64,000 bases of DNA from Desulforegulaceae bacterium (GTDB lineage: Bacteria; Desulfobacterota; Desulfobacteria; Desulfobacterales; JACKCP01). The DNA is taken from the NCBI GenBank assembly GCA_034006035.1, contig JAVETN010000003.1, positions 1-64,000 of the forward strand, given 5' to 3'. Position numbers and translations under genes: made by a program. Position 1 is the first letter of the stretch. Each line of letters begins with the position of its first letter. Of this stretch, positions 42,336 through 51,625 are shown one piece after another. Under the pieces are notes generated by a model. The model was given only the letters and a program-made list of their open reading frames with translations. It did no database searches and was not told where the DNA came from.

Positions 42336-43496
42336 TTAACCCTTCAGCTTTTCGTAAATCAACGCTTTGTAAAATGAAGAAATACTTTTTAAATCTTTCA
42401 AGGATAAAATGTCATCTTTAAAGAAAAAAAGTCCTTTTAAAGCAAACACTATTTTTTCAATTTTTAAACTTTTATCTGAATAATCAAGAGGGCTGAGCCT
42501 GTTTGAAATAATATTTAATAAGTACTTAATTAAACCAGCTTTATTTGATGAAACTTCAGATGAAATTTTTAAATCAGCAGAAATATTAACTCCCATACTT
42601 TTAAGAATATAAGCAGGTTCATCATAGCCTAGAGAAAATACCTTTGCTGTTGTTCCTCCCATTCTGTTGTTTATCTCAAGAAACCAGTTTTTATTTTTAA
42701 CTTCATCATACAAAAATTCAAAATGAAAAGGTCCATAAACATCCATTGACTGAACAAATTTTTTACATTTTTCTTTTAAACTTTTATCAATCTTGTATTT
42801 TTGAATTGTTAAACTAACTCCTTCAAATTTATTTTTTACAATAAATCCTTCCAACCCAAAAACATTTCCCAGCTTATCCATTGAACCATGAACAACAAGA
42901 TTGGGAACATCCATAAAAGGCTGGGCAAGAAGATGTGAATTTAATTTTTCCAGTCCTTTAATGTAATTTTCCATTTCGTCTTGATTTTTTATAATCAGAA
43001 CTTTAAATCCCGGCTTAACAGAATCTAATTCAGAAGGCCTTAAGCATAAAGGATAGTTTGACTCAGGAATAGTTGAATAGCTCTTTTTATCTTTAGTAAT
43101 ATAGAATGTAGGTAATAAATTTAAACCTGATTTTCTGGCAGTTTCTAATTGTTTTGTCTTTGAAAGAATATTATCCATATTTTCACTAAAAAGAACTTCA
43201 AAAAAACCATCACCCAAAGTTTCAGATTTATAGAGCCATCCAGAAATTTTTTCGCTGGTAGATATTAGAAAATATTTTCTCTGTTCATTTAATGATTCCT
43301 TTATTAGCTCAATCCCTTTATCAGAAAAAACTAAATCCTGAGGAATTTTGTAAATATTTTCAATAAATTTGGATTTAGGAACAGGCTCTTTTTTATCAGC
43401 AATCCATAAAAAAAGAGTATCAATTTTATTGCAATAGCAACTTTTTAAAAAAGCCAAGGCCTGGGGAGAAAATTTTGAAATAAGCACTGTTTTCAT
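42336..43496 (-). CDS. ATP-grasp ligase 1
   Basis: A 386-residue ATP-grasp protein. The C-terminal catalytic part has HLLAQPFMDVPNLVVHG, YGPFHFEFLYD and WFLEINNRMGGTTAKVF, where the Glu and Asn residues would bind magnesium-ATP. It joins a carboxylate to an amine or thiol through an acyl phosphate. The N-terminal domain (about 1-100) is variable. Start ATG overlaps the stop of the next gene by four bases (ATGA). Its substrate is unknown; three such enzymes occur within 7 kb. Confidence 0.75.
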   Translation of the reverse strand: MKTVLISKFSPQALAFLKSCYCNKIDTLFLWIADKKEPVPKSKFIENIYKIPQDLVFSDKGIELIKESLNEQRKYFLISTSEKISGWLYKSETLGDGFFEVLFSENMDNILSKTKQLETARKSGLNLLPTFYITKDKKSYSTIPESNYPLCLRPSELDSVKPGFKVLIIKNQDEMENYIKGLEKLNSHLLAQPFMDVPNLVVHGSMDKLGNVFGLEGFIVKNKFEGVSLTIQKYKIDKSLKEKCKKFVQSMDVYGPFHFEFLYDEVKNKNWFLEINNRMGGTTAKVFSLGYDEPAYILKSMGVNISADLKISSEVSSNKAGLIKYLLNIISNRLSPLDYSDKSLKIEKIVFALKGLFFFKDDILSLKDLKSISSFYKALIYEKLKG

Positions 43497-44578
43497 TTAA
43501 CAAGCTTCTTTTTATTTAATTTTAAATACAATTTAAAGTCATCGAAAAGCAATCCTGATATTTTGGTTTTAGATGAAAAAAACTCTTTAAATTTGCACCT
43601 GGAAGGTAAAAATAAATTTTTAATACAATGATTTAAGTATCCCTGAGTATCAATCCAGACAATTTTTTTTATGTCTTTGTTTCTATTTTCTATTATTTTT
43701 TTTACTTTTTTAAAATCTCCGCGTTTATAATAATAGTCAAGAAGAGTTATATTAACTCCAAGCTTTGTTGAAATACTGTGCTGACCCCAATGTCTTGGGT
43801 TAAGCTCAATTACATAAAGCTTATCATCCTTTTTGCTTCTTATTACTTCCAGCTCAAAAATGCCTTCAACCCCAATTTCTTCAACAATCTTTTGTAATTT
43901 TGAATAAAGAAAAAGATTATCAACAGTTGTGCACATCACACCTGTGCCAAAGCCTTCAGGATACTGGATTAATTTTTGAGTTAAAAACCCCCAGAGCACT
44001 TTTCCATTTTCATCAGAATAACCACAAAAAGAATAATTTTCGTCATTTTTCTGTTCAATTATTTCTTGAACAATAATTTTGGAGTTAAAAGTTTCAAGCT
44101 TATTGTACCAATGTTTAAGCTCCAGAATATTTTTTATAAATACAGCCTTCCGGTTTTCCATAAAAGCTGACATTTCAGCTGTTTTCCATTCACCAGGAAA
44201 GCAGGGTTTAAGTATCAGGGGAAAAAAAAGATCTTTTTTTAAAATAAATTTTTTATCTAAAAGCCATGTTGTGGGAGTTAAAATATTTTTAGAAGATAAA
44301 TCTTTATAAAAAAGATATTTATCAAGTGCTATTGAAAGAGTCTTTTTTGATGTGATAAATTTATGACCAAGCTCTGACAATTTATCATAGTTTTCTAGAA
44401 TGAATATATTATCCTGATCTGTGGTGGGAACAAAAAACACATTATCAAAATCAGCTTCTTTATCAGAAATATATTTTTTAAAATCTTCAAAAAAAACTGA
44501 ATTTAATTGAGCTTTTTTCAAATCTGATAAAACACCAATTGATGTTGGATTAATTTTAGATATAAAAAAAACAGTCAT
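43493..44578 (-). CDS. ATP-grasp ligase 2
   Basis: A 361-residue ATP-grasp enzyme of the carbamoyl-phosphate-synthase-like kind. Landmarks are PLILKPCFPGEWKTAEM (ATP lysine), IVQEIIEQKNDENYSFCGYSD, and EGIFELEVIRSKKDDKLYVIELNPRHWGQHSIS, with Glu, Asn and Arg for metal and substrate. ATGA overlaps couple it to both neighbours. It resembles enzymes that condense amino acids or amine-bearing precursors; the product is unknown. Confidence 0.75.
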   Translation of the reverse strand: MTVFFISKINPTSIGVLSDLKKAQLNSVFFEDFKKYISDKEADFDNVFFVPTTDQDNIFILENYDKLSELGHKFITSKKTLSIALDKYLFYKDLSSKNILTPTTWLLDKKFILKKDLFFPLILKPCFPGEWKTAEMSAFMENRKAVFIKNILELKHWYNKLETFNSKIIVQEIIEQKNDENYSFCGYSDENGKVLWGFLTQKLIQYPEGFGTGVMCTTVDNLFLYSKLQKIVEEIGVEGIFELEVIRSKKDDKLYVIELNPRHWGQHSISTKLGVNITLLDYYYKRGDFKKVKKIIENRNKDIKKIVWIDTQGYLNHCIKNLFLPSRCKFKEFFSSKTKISGLLFDDFKLYLKLNKKKLVK

Positions 44579-45201
44579 TCTTTTAATTTTCTTTTATATG
44601 GTTTGTGAAACTTCAGCCCAAGAATATTAATAAACAAATAACTATTGTCTTGAGTCCACCCGCTGTTAATATAAGCTTTTATTGAAGATTTATTCCAGGG
44701 ATATATCAATGCCCAAATTTTTTTATAATCTTGTTCTTTTAAAGAAAAAACCAAATTCCAGATTAGAATTTTCAGGATATCATGTCCTCTGTATTTCTTC
44801 TCTACATAACTATTAAAAGAAAAAGCATTTTCAGGTTCAAGATTAATATAAGTAAAAAAGTCATCAAAATAAACTTTTTTAACACCACCCCAAGTCCAAC
44901 CCACAATATTTTCATCTATCATTCCTACAGAAAAAAAATATCCTTGAGAAAGCCTTGTATTTATATCTTTAATATTAAACGGAGGGGAAAAGTCCATTTT
45001 TGAAAAAGCATTTTCAAATTTAGAAATTAGATCATTATCTAATTCATTAATTATATAACTCTTTAGAACCTTTCCATTTTTTAAGACATACTCTTTTACA
45101 AATTTTACGCTGGAATTTTCAATATCAAAAGCAACTATTTTCATTGTTTTTTTAGAAAAAAAATATCTTTTTTTATACCATTCCAGGCTTGATATTTGCA
45201 T
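44575..45201 (-). CDS. GNAT-family acetyltransferase-like protein 1
   Basis: A 208-residue protein with a GNAT-like C-terminal half: SFNSYVEKKYRGHDILKILIWNLVFSLKEQDYKKIWALIYPWNKSSIKAYINSGW holds the acetyl-CoA loop (RGHD..L), and the terminal strand follows. The N-terminal part has NFRT-like sequence that is not diagnostic. It may N-acylate an amino-sugar. ATGA coupling to ATP-grasp 2; seven bases separate it from the hexapeptide transferase. A second, shorter start at residue 20 (MKIVAFD) is possible. Confidence 0.7.
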   Translation of the reverse strand: MQISSLEWYKKRYFFSKKTMKIVAFDIENSSVKFVKEYVLKNGKVLKSYIINELDNDLISKFENAFSKMDFSPPFNIKDINTRLSQGYFFSVGMIDENIVGWTWGGVKKVYFDDFFTYINLEPENAFSFNSYVEKKYRGHDILKILIWNLVFSLKEQDYKKIWALIYPWNKSSIKAYINSGWTQDNSYLFINILGLKFHKPYKRKLKE

Positions 45202-45208
45202 ACAAAAG

Positions 45209-45739
45209 CTAATTTTCTATAATCCTTGCAGGAACACCAACATATTTTCCAACTTTTTTGCAATCTTTTACAACATAAGACATAGCACCAATAACAATAT
45301 CTTTTTCTAAAACAACACCAGCACCTATAACAGCAGCAGTTCCAATAAAAACCCTATCTTTAATAATTGTTTTTTTTATAAAAACCCCCTTATGTGTACT
45401 ATAAATTGTCATTACATTTGGAGAAATAAAAACACTCTCTCCAATCTCAACTTCTTTTGCAATTGTTACCCCATATCTGATAACGGTATTTTTACCAATG
45501 TAATTATCTCCAGAAGATCTTACATAACTATCGATTACAACATTAGATTCAATTATTGTTCCTTTTTTTAAAAAAACATAATTTCCTATTTGTACATTAT
45601 CCCCAATTATAACTCCATCCTCAATTATACAATAACTGCCAATAGAGATATTTTTTCCAATTAAATTATAAGGACCTCTTTTAAAATTCTTATTCCACGG
45701 GGTCCATAACTTTTTTGTTAAGAAGTCTTTTTTATACAA
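45209..45739 (-). CDS. Left-handed beta-helix (hexapeptide) acyltransferase
   Basis: A 176-residue protein made almost wholly of hexapeptide repeats ([LIV]GxxxxI-type turns: ISIGSYCIIEDGVIIGDNVQIGNY, then VVIDSYVRSSGDNYIGKNT, ending IVIGAMSYVVKDCKKVGKYVGVPARII). Such trimers add acetyl groups to sugars. It starts with TTG at 45739. It stands among ATP-grasp and GNAT genes, consistent with O- or N-acetylation of the repeat unit. Confidence 0.85.
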   Translation of the reverse strand: MYKKDFLTKKLWTPWNKNFKRGPYNLIGKNISIGSYCIIEDGVIIGDNVQIGNYVFLKKGTIIESNVVIDSYVRSSGDNYIGKNTVIRYGVTIAKEVEIGESVFISPNVMTIYSTHKGVFIKKTIIKDRVFIGTAAVIGAGVVLEKDIVIGAMSYVVKDCKKVGKYVGVPARIIEN

Positions 45740-45757
45740 AAACTGTAAAATATCGAT

Positions 45758-46870
45758 TTAAAAAAATTCATGATATAATTCTTCGTACTTTTTAGTTATT
45801 TTTTTTAATGAATATTTCTTTATAATGATATTTCGGCTTTTATTTCCCATAGAAATCAACTTTTTCTCGTCCTGAATTAAATCACTAACCATTATCAGAG
45901 CATCATTTTTTTTGAATGTGTCAAACAATAAGCCATTAACCGAGTGATTTACCAAAACAGAATTACCACCAACGTTGGAAGCTACAATAGGTAAACCAAC
46001 AGACATAGCTTCTAAAACAGAACAACTTGTGCCTTCAAATAATGAGGTGTTTATATAAACATCAAAACCTGGTAAAATTTTATTTATATCATGTCTCACA
46101 CCTAAAAAAAGTACTCTATCTAGAACATCGAGTTCAGATGCTTTTCTAGACAAATTTTTTACAGCAGGACTATCTTTTCTTGCTCCAACATGAACAAAAA
46201 AAACATTTTGGTTCAAATCTCGTAGTTCTTTTAAAAGATCTATTATGAAATCAATTCTTTTAACTGGTCGGGGGACAGCCACTGTGCCAATGATAACATG
46301 GTTTAAAGGAAAACCGTTTCGTTTTTTTGCATCAAGCTTATCTTCTGGTAAAAAGAAGCTTTCGTCAACACCGTTTTCTATAACTACTAGATTTGAAACG
46401 TTAAATTTTTTACAAAAAAAATCTTTCAAGTTTTCTGAAACACATACTAATTTATCTATTCTTGGGTATAAAAATATACTTAAACACTTTCTTCTAAAAG
46501 AAAAATTTGAAAACCCGACATCCATTCCATGCTCACAGTGTATAAAATGAATGTCCTTTAAACTAATAACCCTGGCTATGAAAACAGATGGCAAAACACT
46601 CCAATTATGAGAATGTACTATGTTTATTTTATTATTTTGTAAAAATCTTAATAGCCTGATTATTGTTATAAAGCGAGAGTTACTGCTTAAACACTTAAAA
46701 TGAACTTCAGATGAAAGAAGGTTAACAGCATCTTTTCTGAAACTTTTAAGAGCACAAACAAAAACTTCAAATTTATCTTTATCAACCGAGTTGGCAAGCC
46801 TTATTACAACTTGATCTAAACCTGCTATTCCTAATGAATCAACAATATGAACAATTTTAATTTTTTTCAT
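45758..46870 (-). CDS. Family-4 glycosyltransferase
   Basis: A 370-residue GT-B glycosyltransferase. N-terminal domain starts with IKIVHIVDSLGIAGLDQVVIRLAN; the donor domain carries IIGTVAVPRPVKRIDFIIDLL and ends with the GT4 signature FEGTSCSVLEAMSVGLPIVASNVGGN (E..G..  E-x7-E-type). It adds a sugar to the repeat unit. The ATG at 46870 overlaps the GNAT stop by ATGA, which favours it over the ATG at 46894. Confidence 0.85.
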   Translation of the reverse strand: MKKIKIVHIVDSLGIAGLDQVVIRLANSVDKDKFEVFVCALKSFRKDAVNLLSSEVHFKCLSSNSRFITIIRLLRFLQNNKINIVHSHNWSVLPSVFIARVISLKDIHFIHCEHGMDVGFSNFSFRRKCLSIFLYPRIDKLVCVSENLKDFFCKKFNVSNLVVIENGVDESFFLPEDKLDAKKRNGFPLNHVIIGTVAVPRPVKRIDFIIDLLKELRDLNQNVFFVHVGARKDSPAVKNLSRKASELDVLDRVLFLGVRHDINKILPGFDVYINTSLFEGTSCSVLEAMSVGLPIVASNVGGNSVLVNHSVNGLLFDTFKKNDALIMVSDLIQDEKKLISMGNKSRNIIIKKYSLKKITKKYEELYHEFF

Positions 46871-47493
46871 AATTTTTCTATTTTCAGTAAACATTCTTTC
46901 TCAAAAAGCCTAATTATATAATGATAACCAAAAATAAAGCCTAAATAGGCCTTTCCAACATTTTTAAAACCATATTTTTTTGAAGAACTTGCAATGGCAT
47001 TATTTGTTGACAAGGAATACCCGTAAGCATATTTATATCCTTTATTAAAGAAATCACTATAAGCCATATTTCTCATTTTTGGAAAAACACCTAACCCCCT
47101 ACAGGTCTTATCAACAAAACCATTGTATGATATAATTGAATCTTCTGATACACTTACTTTTGCCCTCAAATCAGGTGAGTACAAGGAGTTAATTCCTATC
47201 CAGTAAAATCCAACAATTACATTTTCATTGGTAACGGCAATGTAGCACTTATGTCCTTCAGATATTCTTTTTATGATGTCTTCTCTTGTAAACAAAAAAT
47301 TCCATTCGGTACAAACTTTATCATGAAATTCAAGTAGTTTATCAATCAGAGCTAGCTCAAATTCTTTTAAAAAAATATTTGAAAGTACTCTATTATCCTT
47401 CGAGTAATTTTTTAAATAAAACTTCCTTACCACTATTTTTTGTACAGAAAAAAGCAATGATAAGTACCATTTTATAATTCTTTTAAGTTTCAT
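46867..47493 (-). CDS. GNAT-family acetyltransferase-like protein 2
   Basis: A 208-residue protein with a GNAT-like core: YIAVTNENVIVGFYWIGI, ISYNGFVDKTCRGLGVFPKMRNMAYSDFFNKGYKYAYGYSLSTNNAIASSSKKYGF. The RGLG loop and 'NNAIASSSKKYGF' are typical. It is a second GNAT within 3 kb, of the same length as the one at 44575 but different in sequence. It overlaps the GT at 45758 by four bases and the ATP-grasp at 47483 by 11. Confidence 0.75.
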   Translation of the reverse strand: MKLKRIIKWYLSLLFSVQKIVVRKFYLKNYSKDNRVLSNIFLKEFELALIDKLLEFHDKVCTEWNFLFTREDIIKRISEGHKCYIAVTNENVIVGFYWIGINSLYSPDLRAKVSVSEDSIISYNGFVDKTCRGLGVFPKMRNMAYSDFFNKGYKYAYGYSLSTNNAIASSSKKYGFKNVGKAYLGFIFGYHYIIRLFEKECLLKIEKL

Positions 47494-48583
47494 TGCACCC
47501 CTCTAGATTAAAATATTTTTTTAAAATTATTCTAATAACAGGAATTCTTTTTTCCTGATTTTGAACTTCATAATGTATTAACAATCCTGGCGTAGTATTT
47601 ATTTCATTAATTACACACCTTCCTCTTTGATAATTTTCAATATCACTTGTAATCAAATCTACTCCCGCAAGTTTAACTCCAGCTAGCTCAACAGCTTTTT
47701 TGGCCATTTCAACAAAATTTTGATCAATTTTATCGGTTACATCATAATAACTTCCCCCCTGATACCAGTGACAAATAGGTTGAAAGTTTACTTTAATACC
47801 TTTTTGTGGGATTGAATTTAAATTATAACCTTGTTTTCTGATAAAATTTTTTAAAGACTTAGTTATTTTTATTTTGTATAAGATTGGTCTTGTATCAGGA
47901 TCAAAGGGTTTCAAATCTCCTATTTCAAGCCTTTTTTGATTTTCCTTATCTATAAGCTGCTTAATTGAACTTTGCCCATCACAAATAACAAATGAAGGAA
48001 TTCGTTCACAGGCACTTAAAAATTCACCACAGCAAAAAAGCAATCTAAAATTATCACCGTCAATAAATTCTTCAACGATCATTTCATTTCCAAAAATTTT
48101 AACATAACTAACTGCTATAAAAATGGAAAAACTGTTTTCTAACTTGACAAAAACACCCGAAGAATCTCCTGTATCTCTAGCAGGTTTTATTACTATAGGC
48201 TTTTTTATTTCTCTAAAAAAACTAACAGCGCCAAAAAAATCCCCAGACTTTAAAATTTTATACCTTGGTACTGGGATACCGGCTTTTTTAAAAAGGTCAT
48301 AACAATATTTTTTATTGCCTGCTAAATGCAAAGAGCCCTTACCATCTAAATCTGTACCACTTTTCCAAACATTAAATTTTGTTTTTCTATTTGAAATCTG
48401 AGAAACATTATCCATAATCAATTGAAATTTTAATCCAAGATATTCAGCTTCACATTTGTAATAACTGGTTTCCAAATCTATTTTGTTACTCTCTTTATTG
48501 AAAAATTTGTCATAAATTTTAAACAAAATTACTAAAAAACAAGAAACGAAAAAATACATATTCTTTTTTATCGCATTTAACAT
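47483..48583 (-). CDS. ATP-grasp ligase 3, membrane-anchored
   Basis: A 366-residue protein with one N-terminal membrane helix (YFFVSCFLVILFKIYDKFF) followed by an ATP-grasp domain like the one of cyanophycin synthetase: GAVSFFREIKKPIVIKPARDTGDSSGVFV, MIVEEFIDGDNFRLLFCCGEFL, and AGVDLITSDIENYQRGRCVINEINTTPGLLIHYEVQ. It probably makes an amide or peptide bond to a membrane-linked sugar. GGAG precedes the ATG at 48583. Confidence 0.75.
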   Translation of the reverse strand: MLNAIKKNMYFFVSCFLVILFKIYDKFFNKESNKIDLETSYYKCEAEYLGLKFQLIMDNVSQISNRKTKFNVWKSGTDLDGKGSLHLAGNKKYCYDLFKKAGIPVPRYKILKSGDFFGAVSFFREIKKPIVIKPARDTGDSSGVFVKLENSFSIFIAVSYVKIFGNEMIVEEFIDGDNFRLLFCCGEFLSACERIPSFVICDGQSSIKQLIDKENQKRLEIGDLKPFDPDTRPILYKIKITKSLKNFIRKQGYNLNSIPQKGIKVNFQPICHWYQGGSYYDVTDKIDQNFVEMAKKAVELAGVKLAGVDLITSDIENYQRGRCVINEINTTPGLLIHYEVQNQEKRIPVIRIILKKYFNLEGCNET

Positions 48584-48620
48584 CTTAAAAAAACTCCTAA
48601 CTAAAGTCTTAATTATTTAT

Positions 48621-49598
48621 TTATAGTAGCTGCTCTGCCATTCTTTTTACGGTTGGAAATAAAGGCATTTTAAAAAAACTCTCAAAATCTTGATTATTTA
48701 ACAATTCACTCATATTTATCTTTTCAAAAGTACTAACGTTATATTTAAATTTATTTAAACTTAAAAAATCACACAACTTTTTAAATCTTGATATAATTAT
48801 TTTTCTTGGCTTACAATTTGCGTATTGAATATCCATAGAATTAATAAAGCTAAAAGAATGCATAATTATAGTAATATTTTTAATTTTAGTGTCATTTGCC
48901 CAGAGTAATACTTTTTTCATTTCATCAAAACCTGCAGCATTAATATCAAGAGGCCTGGTTCTAATTGAGTTTTTATAAATCAAGGGTAAAAAATTAGTTA
49001 TAGGAAATTCATAAATATTGTTAAAATTAACGACATCATTTGTAAATAAATTAAAAAAATCTTTTCTATTCGAACAAAAAGTAAAACTATATGAGCTGTC
49101 ATACAGAAAGCTATTTTCTTTCAGTGCCTTTAACGTATCTAAATTAAAGCCATAATTTCCTGCTCTGAAAGCAACAGGATTATTTACTCCAAATTCTTTT
49201 AAAAGCTCTTTACCTTCCTTTATCAATTCCACTTGGGTATCTAAATCATAATCATACATATTATCTGAGTAAATAAGCTTTTGAGGTTCATCAAGTTTAA
49301 AATTAAGATAGTTTGGATGAAGATGGAGCTGAACATCATGTCCTCTTTTCAAGATATACTGACAGACTTCATAATTATCTTCTTTTCCAAAATAATAATG
49401 ATTTAAAACTTCCACAAAAAAAGTAATCTTTAAACCATAGGAGTCTGCAATATCCATTATAAGAGGAATACCATAATGCTCACCAGCTATTTTTCCGTAA
49501 ATTCTTTTTTCTTTTCCAACAGGTTTTAGTAAAGGATTGGAAAATGCACCTCCTATACTTGTTTCTGTATCAACTGTTATATATATATTGGTTTTCAT
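48621..49598 (-). CDS. Polysaccharide deacetylase-like protein 1
   Basis: A 325-residue NodB-type carbohydrate esterase homolog. ITVDTETSIGG near residue 8 carries the first Asp, HDVQLHLHPNYL near 90 the metal His pair, and VAFRAGNYGFN near 142 the catalytic Arg. It would remove N- or O-acetyl groups from the polysaccharide. The stop and next start are one to two bases apart, so it is coupled to the GT at 49600. Confidence 0.8.
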   Translation of the reverse strand: MKTNIYITVDTETSIGGAFSNPLLKPVGKEKRIYGKIAGEHYGIPLIMDIADSYGLKITFFVEVLNHYYFGKEDNYEVCQYILKRGHDVQLHLHPNYLNFKLDEPQKLIYSDNMYDYDLDTQVELIKEGKELLKEFGVNNPVAFRAGNYGFNLDTLKALKENSFLYDSSYSFTFCSNRKDFFNLFTNDVVNFNNIYEFPITNFLPLIYKNSIRTRPLDINAAGFDEMKKVLLWANDTKIKNITIIMHSFSFINSMDIQYANCKPRKIIISRFKKLCDFLSLNKFKYNVSTFEKINMSELLNNQDFESFFKMPLFPTVKRMAEQLL

Positions 49599-49599
49599 T

Positions 49600-50655
49600 T
49601 TACAATATCGGCAAAATTATAGTTTTTATATTAGGCCAGGTATAATTTTTCAGCTCTTTAAAACCATTGGCTGATAAATAAGTACCAAGACCTGGGTCAT
49701 TAATCACTTTTAATATATTTGATGTTAAAGCTAGATAATCATCAGCGTTACAAAGCAGGCCTGAATAGTTGTTTTTTACCATAAAAGGAATTCCTCCTGA
49801 GTTGCTTGAAACCACAGGAAGCCCTGATGCAAAAGCTTCAAGAATAGAACCGGGAAGATTGTCAATCTTTGAAGAATTAACAAAGATATCATATTTGCTA
49901 TAAATAAAGGGTAGTTTTTTATGTTCTACTTCACCATAAAAACAAACTTTATCTTGAATACCCAATTTATTTACGAGATTTTTAAGTTCTTTTTTAAGAC
50001 TTCCCCCTCCAGCAATACCAAGCTCAGCTTCTGGAAATGATTTTTGCAGTTCATAAAAAGATTTAATAATAGTATCAATTCCGTATATTTCTTCAAGAGA
50101 ACGGGTAACAATAAGCTTTGGATTAAATTTATTTCTTTTCAAGAAGGTAAATTGATCTAAATCAGCAATATTTGGAACAATAGTTGTTTTTATTCCAAGT
50201 TCTTCCAAAAATATATTTTTCAAAAACTCTGAAGGAACAATAATATAATCTGCTTTTTTGATAATAAATCTGCAAAAAAACCGGTATTTTTTAAAAAATG
50301 ATTTTGCTCCTCCTCCTCTTGCACTTAGAATTATTTTCTTTTTATAAATTTTTATTAAAATAATTGATGGTAGTGTGATCCAGAAAAAAAAGTTATAAAA
50401 ACCAGTAAGAAAAAAAACAGTATCTGTTTTTTTAAGTTTTTTCTGCAATTTAAAAAGAAAAATTAAAACTCGTAAAAACGTTCTTACCACAGGAATTGAC
50501 TCAAAAAGTCTGAATGGACCAGAAAGAGTTATATTAGTTTCAGCTTTATCAACAATAAAACCCTCTTTTTTTAAGTTTACACAAAGCTTTTCAGCCTGAA
50601 CTGCCATTCCACCATAAGGAGGAGGAAAAGGAGAAACCACCAATATTTTTTTCAT
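49600..50655 (-). CDS. Family-4 glycosyltransferase
   Basis: A 351-residue GT-B enzyme: ILVVSPFPPPYGGMAVQAEKL at the start, KLIVTRSLEEIYGIDTIIKSFYEL and the C-terminal signature LPGSILEAFASGLPVVSSNSGGI. It transfers a sugar to a growing chain, acceptor unknown. Position between two deacetylase genes fits a polysaccharide role. Confidence 0.85.
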   Translation of the reverse strand: MKKILVVSPFPPPYGGMAVQAEKLCVNLKKEGFIVDKAETNITLSGPFRLFESIPVVRTFLRVLIFLFKLQKKLKKTDTVFFLTGFYNFFFWITLPSIILIKIYKKKIILSARGGGAKSFFKKYRFFCRFIIKKADYIIVPSEFLKNIFLEELGIKTTIVPNIADLDQFTFLKRNKFNPKLIVTRSLEEIYGIDTIIKSFYELQKSFPEAELGIAGGGSLKKELKNLVNKLGIQDKVCFYGEVEHKKLPFIYSKYDIFVNSSKIDNLPGSILEAFASGLPVVSSNSGGIPFMVKNNYSGLLCNADDYLALTSNILKVINDPGLGTYLSANGFKELKNYTWPNIKTIILPIL

Positions 50656-50671
50656 TATATTATCTAAAATC

Positions 50672-51625
50672 CTATCTTCTTTTGGATAAAAAAGGATCTA
50701 AAATTCCTGAAATTTCCAACAAATAAAATAAAGTGGGAAAATAATTTCTTAACCCCATATAATCAGAAATATTTTTTCTTTTCATGGAGTATAAATTAAA
50801 AGATTCCGTATTTGTTCCATATTCAGTTGTAACAGCATAATCATAGCCTGCTTTTTTTACAATAAACTCAATTTCTTTATTCCAGGCCCCTCTAGGATAG
50901 CAAAATCCATTAACTGGAGTTTTAACTTTTTCCTCTAATAATTTTTTAGACAAATTAACTTCTTTTTCAACTTCAGATTCACTCAAATCTGTTAAAGGTA
51001 TATGGCTTAATGTATGAGAACCTATGGAAAAGTTATGTTTACTAAGGTCTTCAATTTCTTTCCAATTCATCAGCAGCCTTTTTCCAGCATAGGCTCCAAA
51101 AGCATCCTTAAGAGTATTCAAAAAATTATCCCTGTCCTTTTCAGACATTAAATTTATTTTTTGAACAAGGAGTCTGCAAAATTTACCATCTGATTGATTT
51201 TTGCTGGAAACATCCTCAAACTGTGAATATAGTTTTTTTTGTCCTTCAAAAAAAATTATAAAGTTTTTGGTATGTTTTTTTACTAAATGAAAAAGATAAT
51301 CCCACCAATAAGGCTCATTGTTTTCTATTTGATTAACTGGAATAAAAAAAGTTGCAGGTACCTTATATTTTTTTAAAATCGGCATAGCAAGATCATAATT
51401 ATCTTTATATCCATCATCAAAAGTAATTGCTACTCTGGTGTTTGAATACTTACCTTTTCTTATTTCATCTGCTGAGATTTTCAAATCAGCAAAATCATAA
51501 AAAAAAGAAATGCTTTTTATAAGAGATTTAAAACTTGATAAATCAATTGCCATTGGGGGGATAAAATAATTTTCATTTTTTTCAACAATTCTATGAAATG
51601 TTAAAATACTCAATTTATTTTTCAT
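50672..51625 (-). CDS. Polysaccharide deacetylase-like protein 2
   Basis: A 317-residue deacetylase. NodB-type motifs: ITFDDGYKDNYDLAMPIL near residue 73 (metal Asp), IGSHTLSHIPLTDLSESEVEKEV near 202 (metal His pair), and GFCYPRGAWNKEI near 238 (catalytic Arg/Pro). It overlaps the polymerase gene by 11 bases. It is one of three deacetylases in the locus. Confidence 0.85.
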   Translation of the reverse strand: MKNKLSILTFHRIVEKNENYFIPPMAIDLSSFKSLIKSISFFYDFADLKISADEIRKGKYSNTRVAITFDDGYKDNYDLAMPILKKYKVPATFFIPVNQIENNEPYWWDYLFHLVKKHTKNFIIFFEGQKKLYSQFEDVSSKNQSDGKFCRLLVQKINLMSEKDRDNFLNTLKDAFGAYAGKRLLMNWKEIEDLSKHNFSIGSHTLSHIPLTDLSESEVEKEVNLSKKLLEEKVKTPVNGFCYPRGAWNKEIEFIVKKAGYDYAVTTEYGTNTESFNLYSMKRKNISDYMGLRNYFPTLFYLLEISGILDPFLSKRR

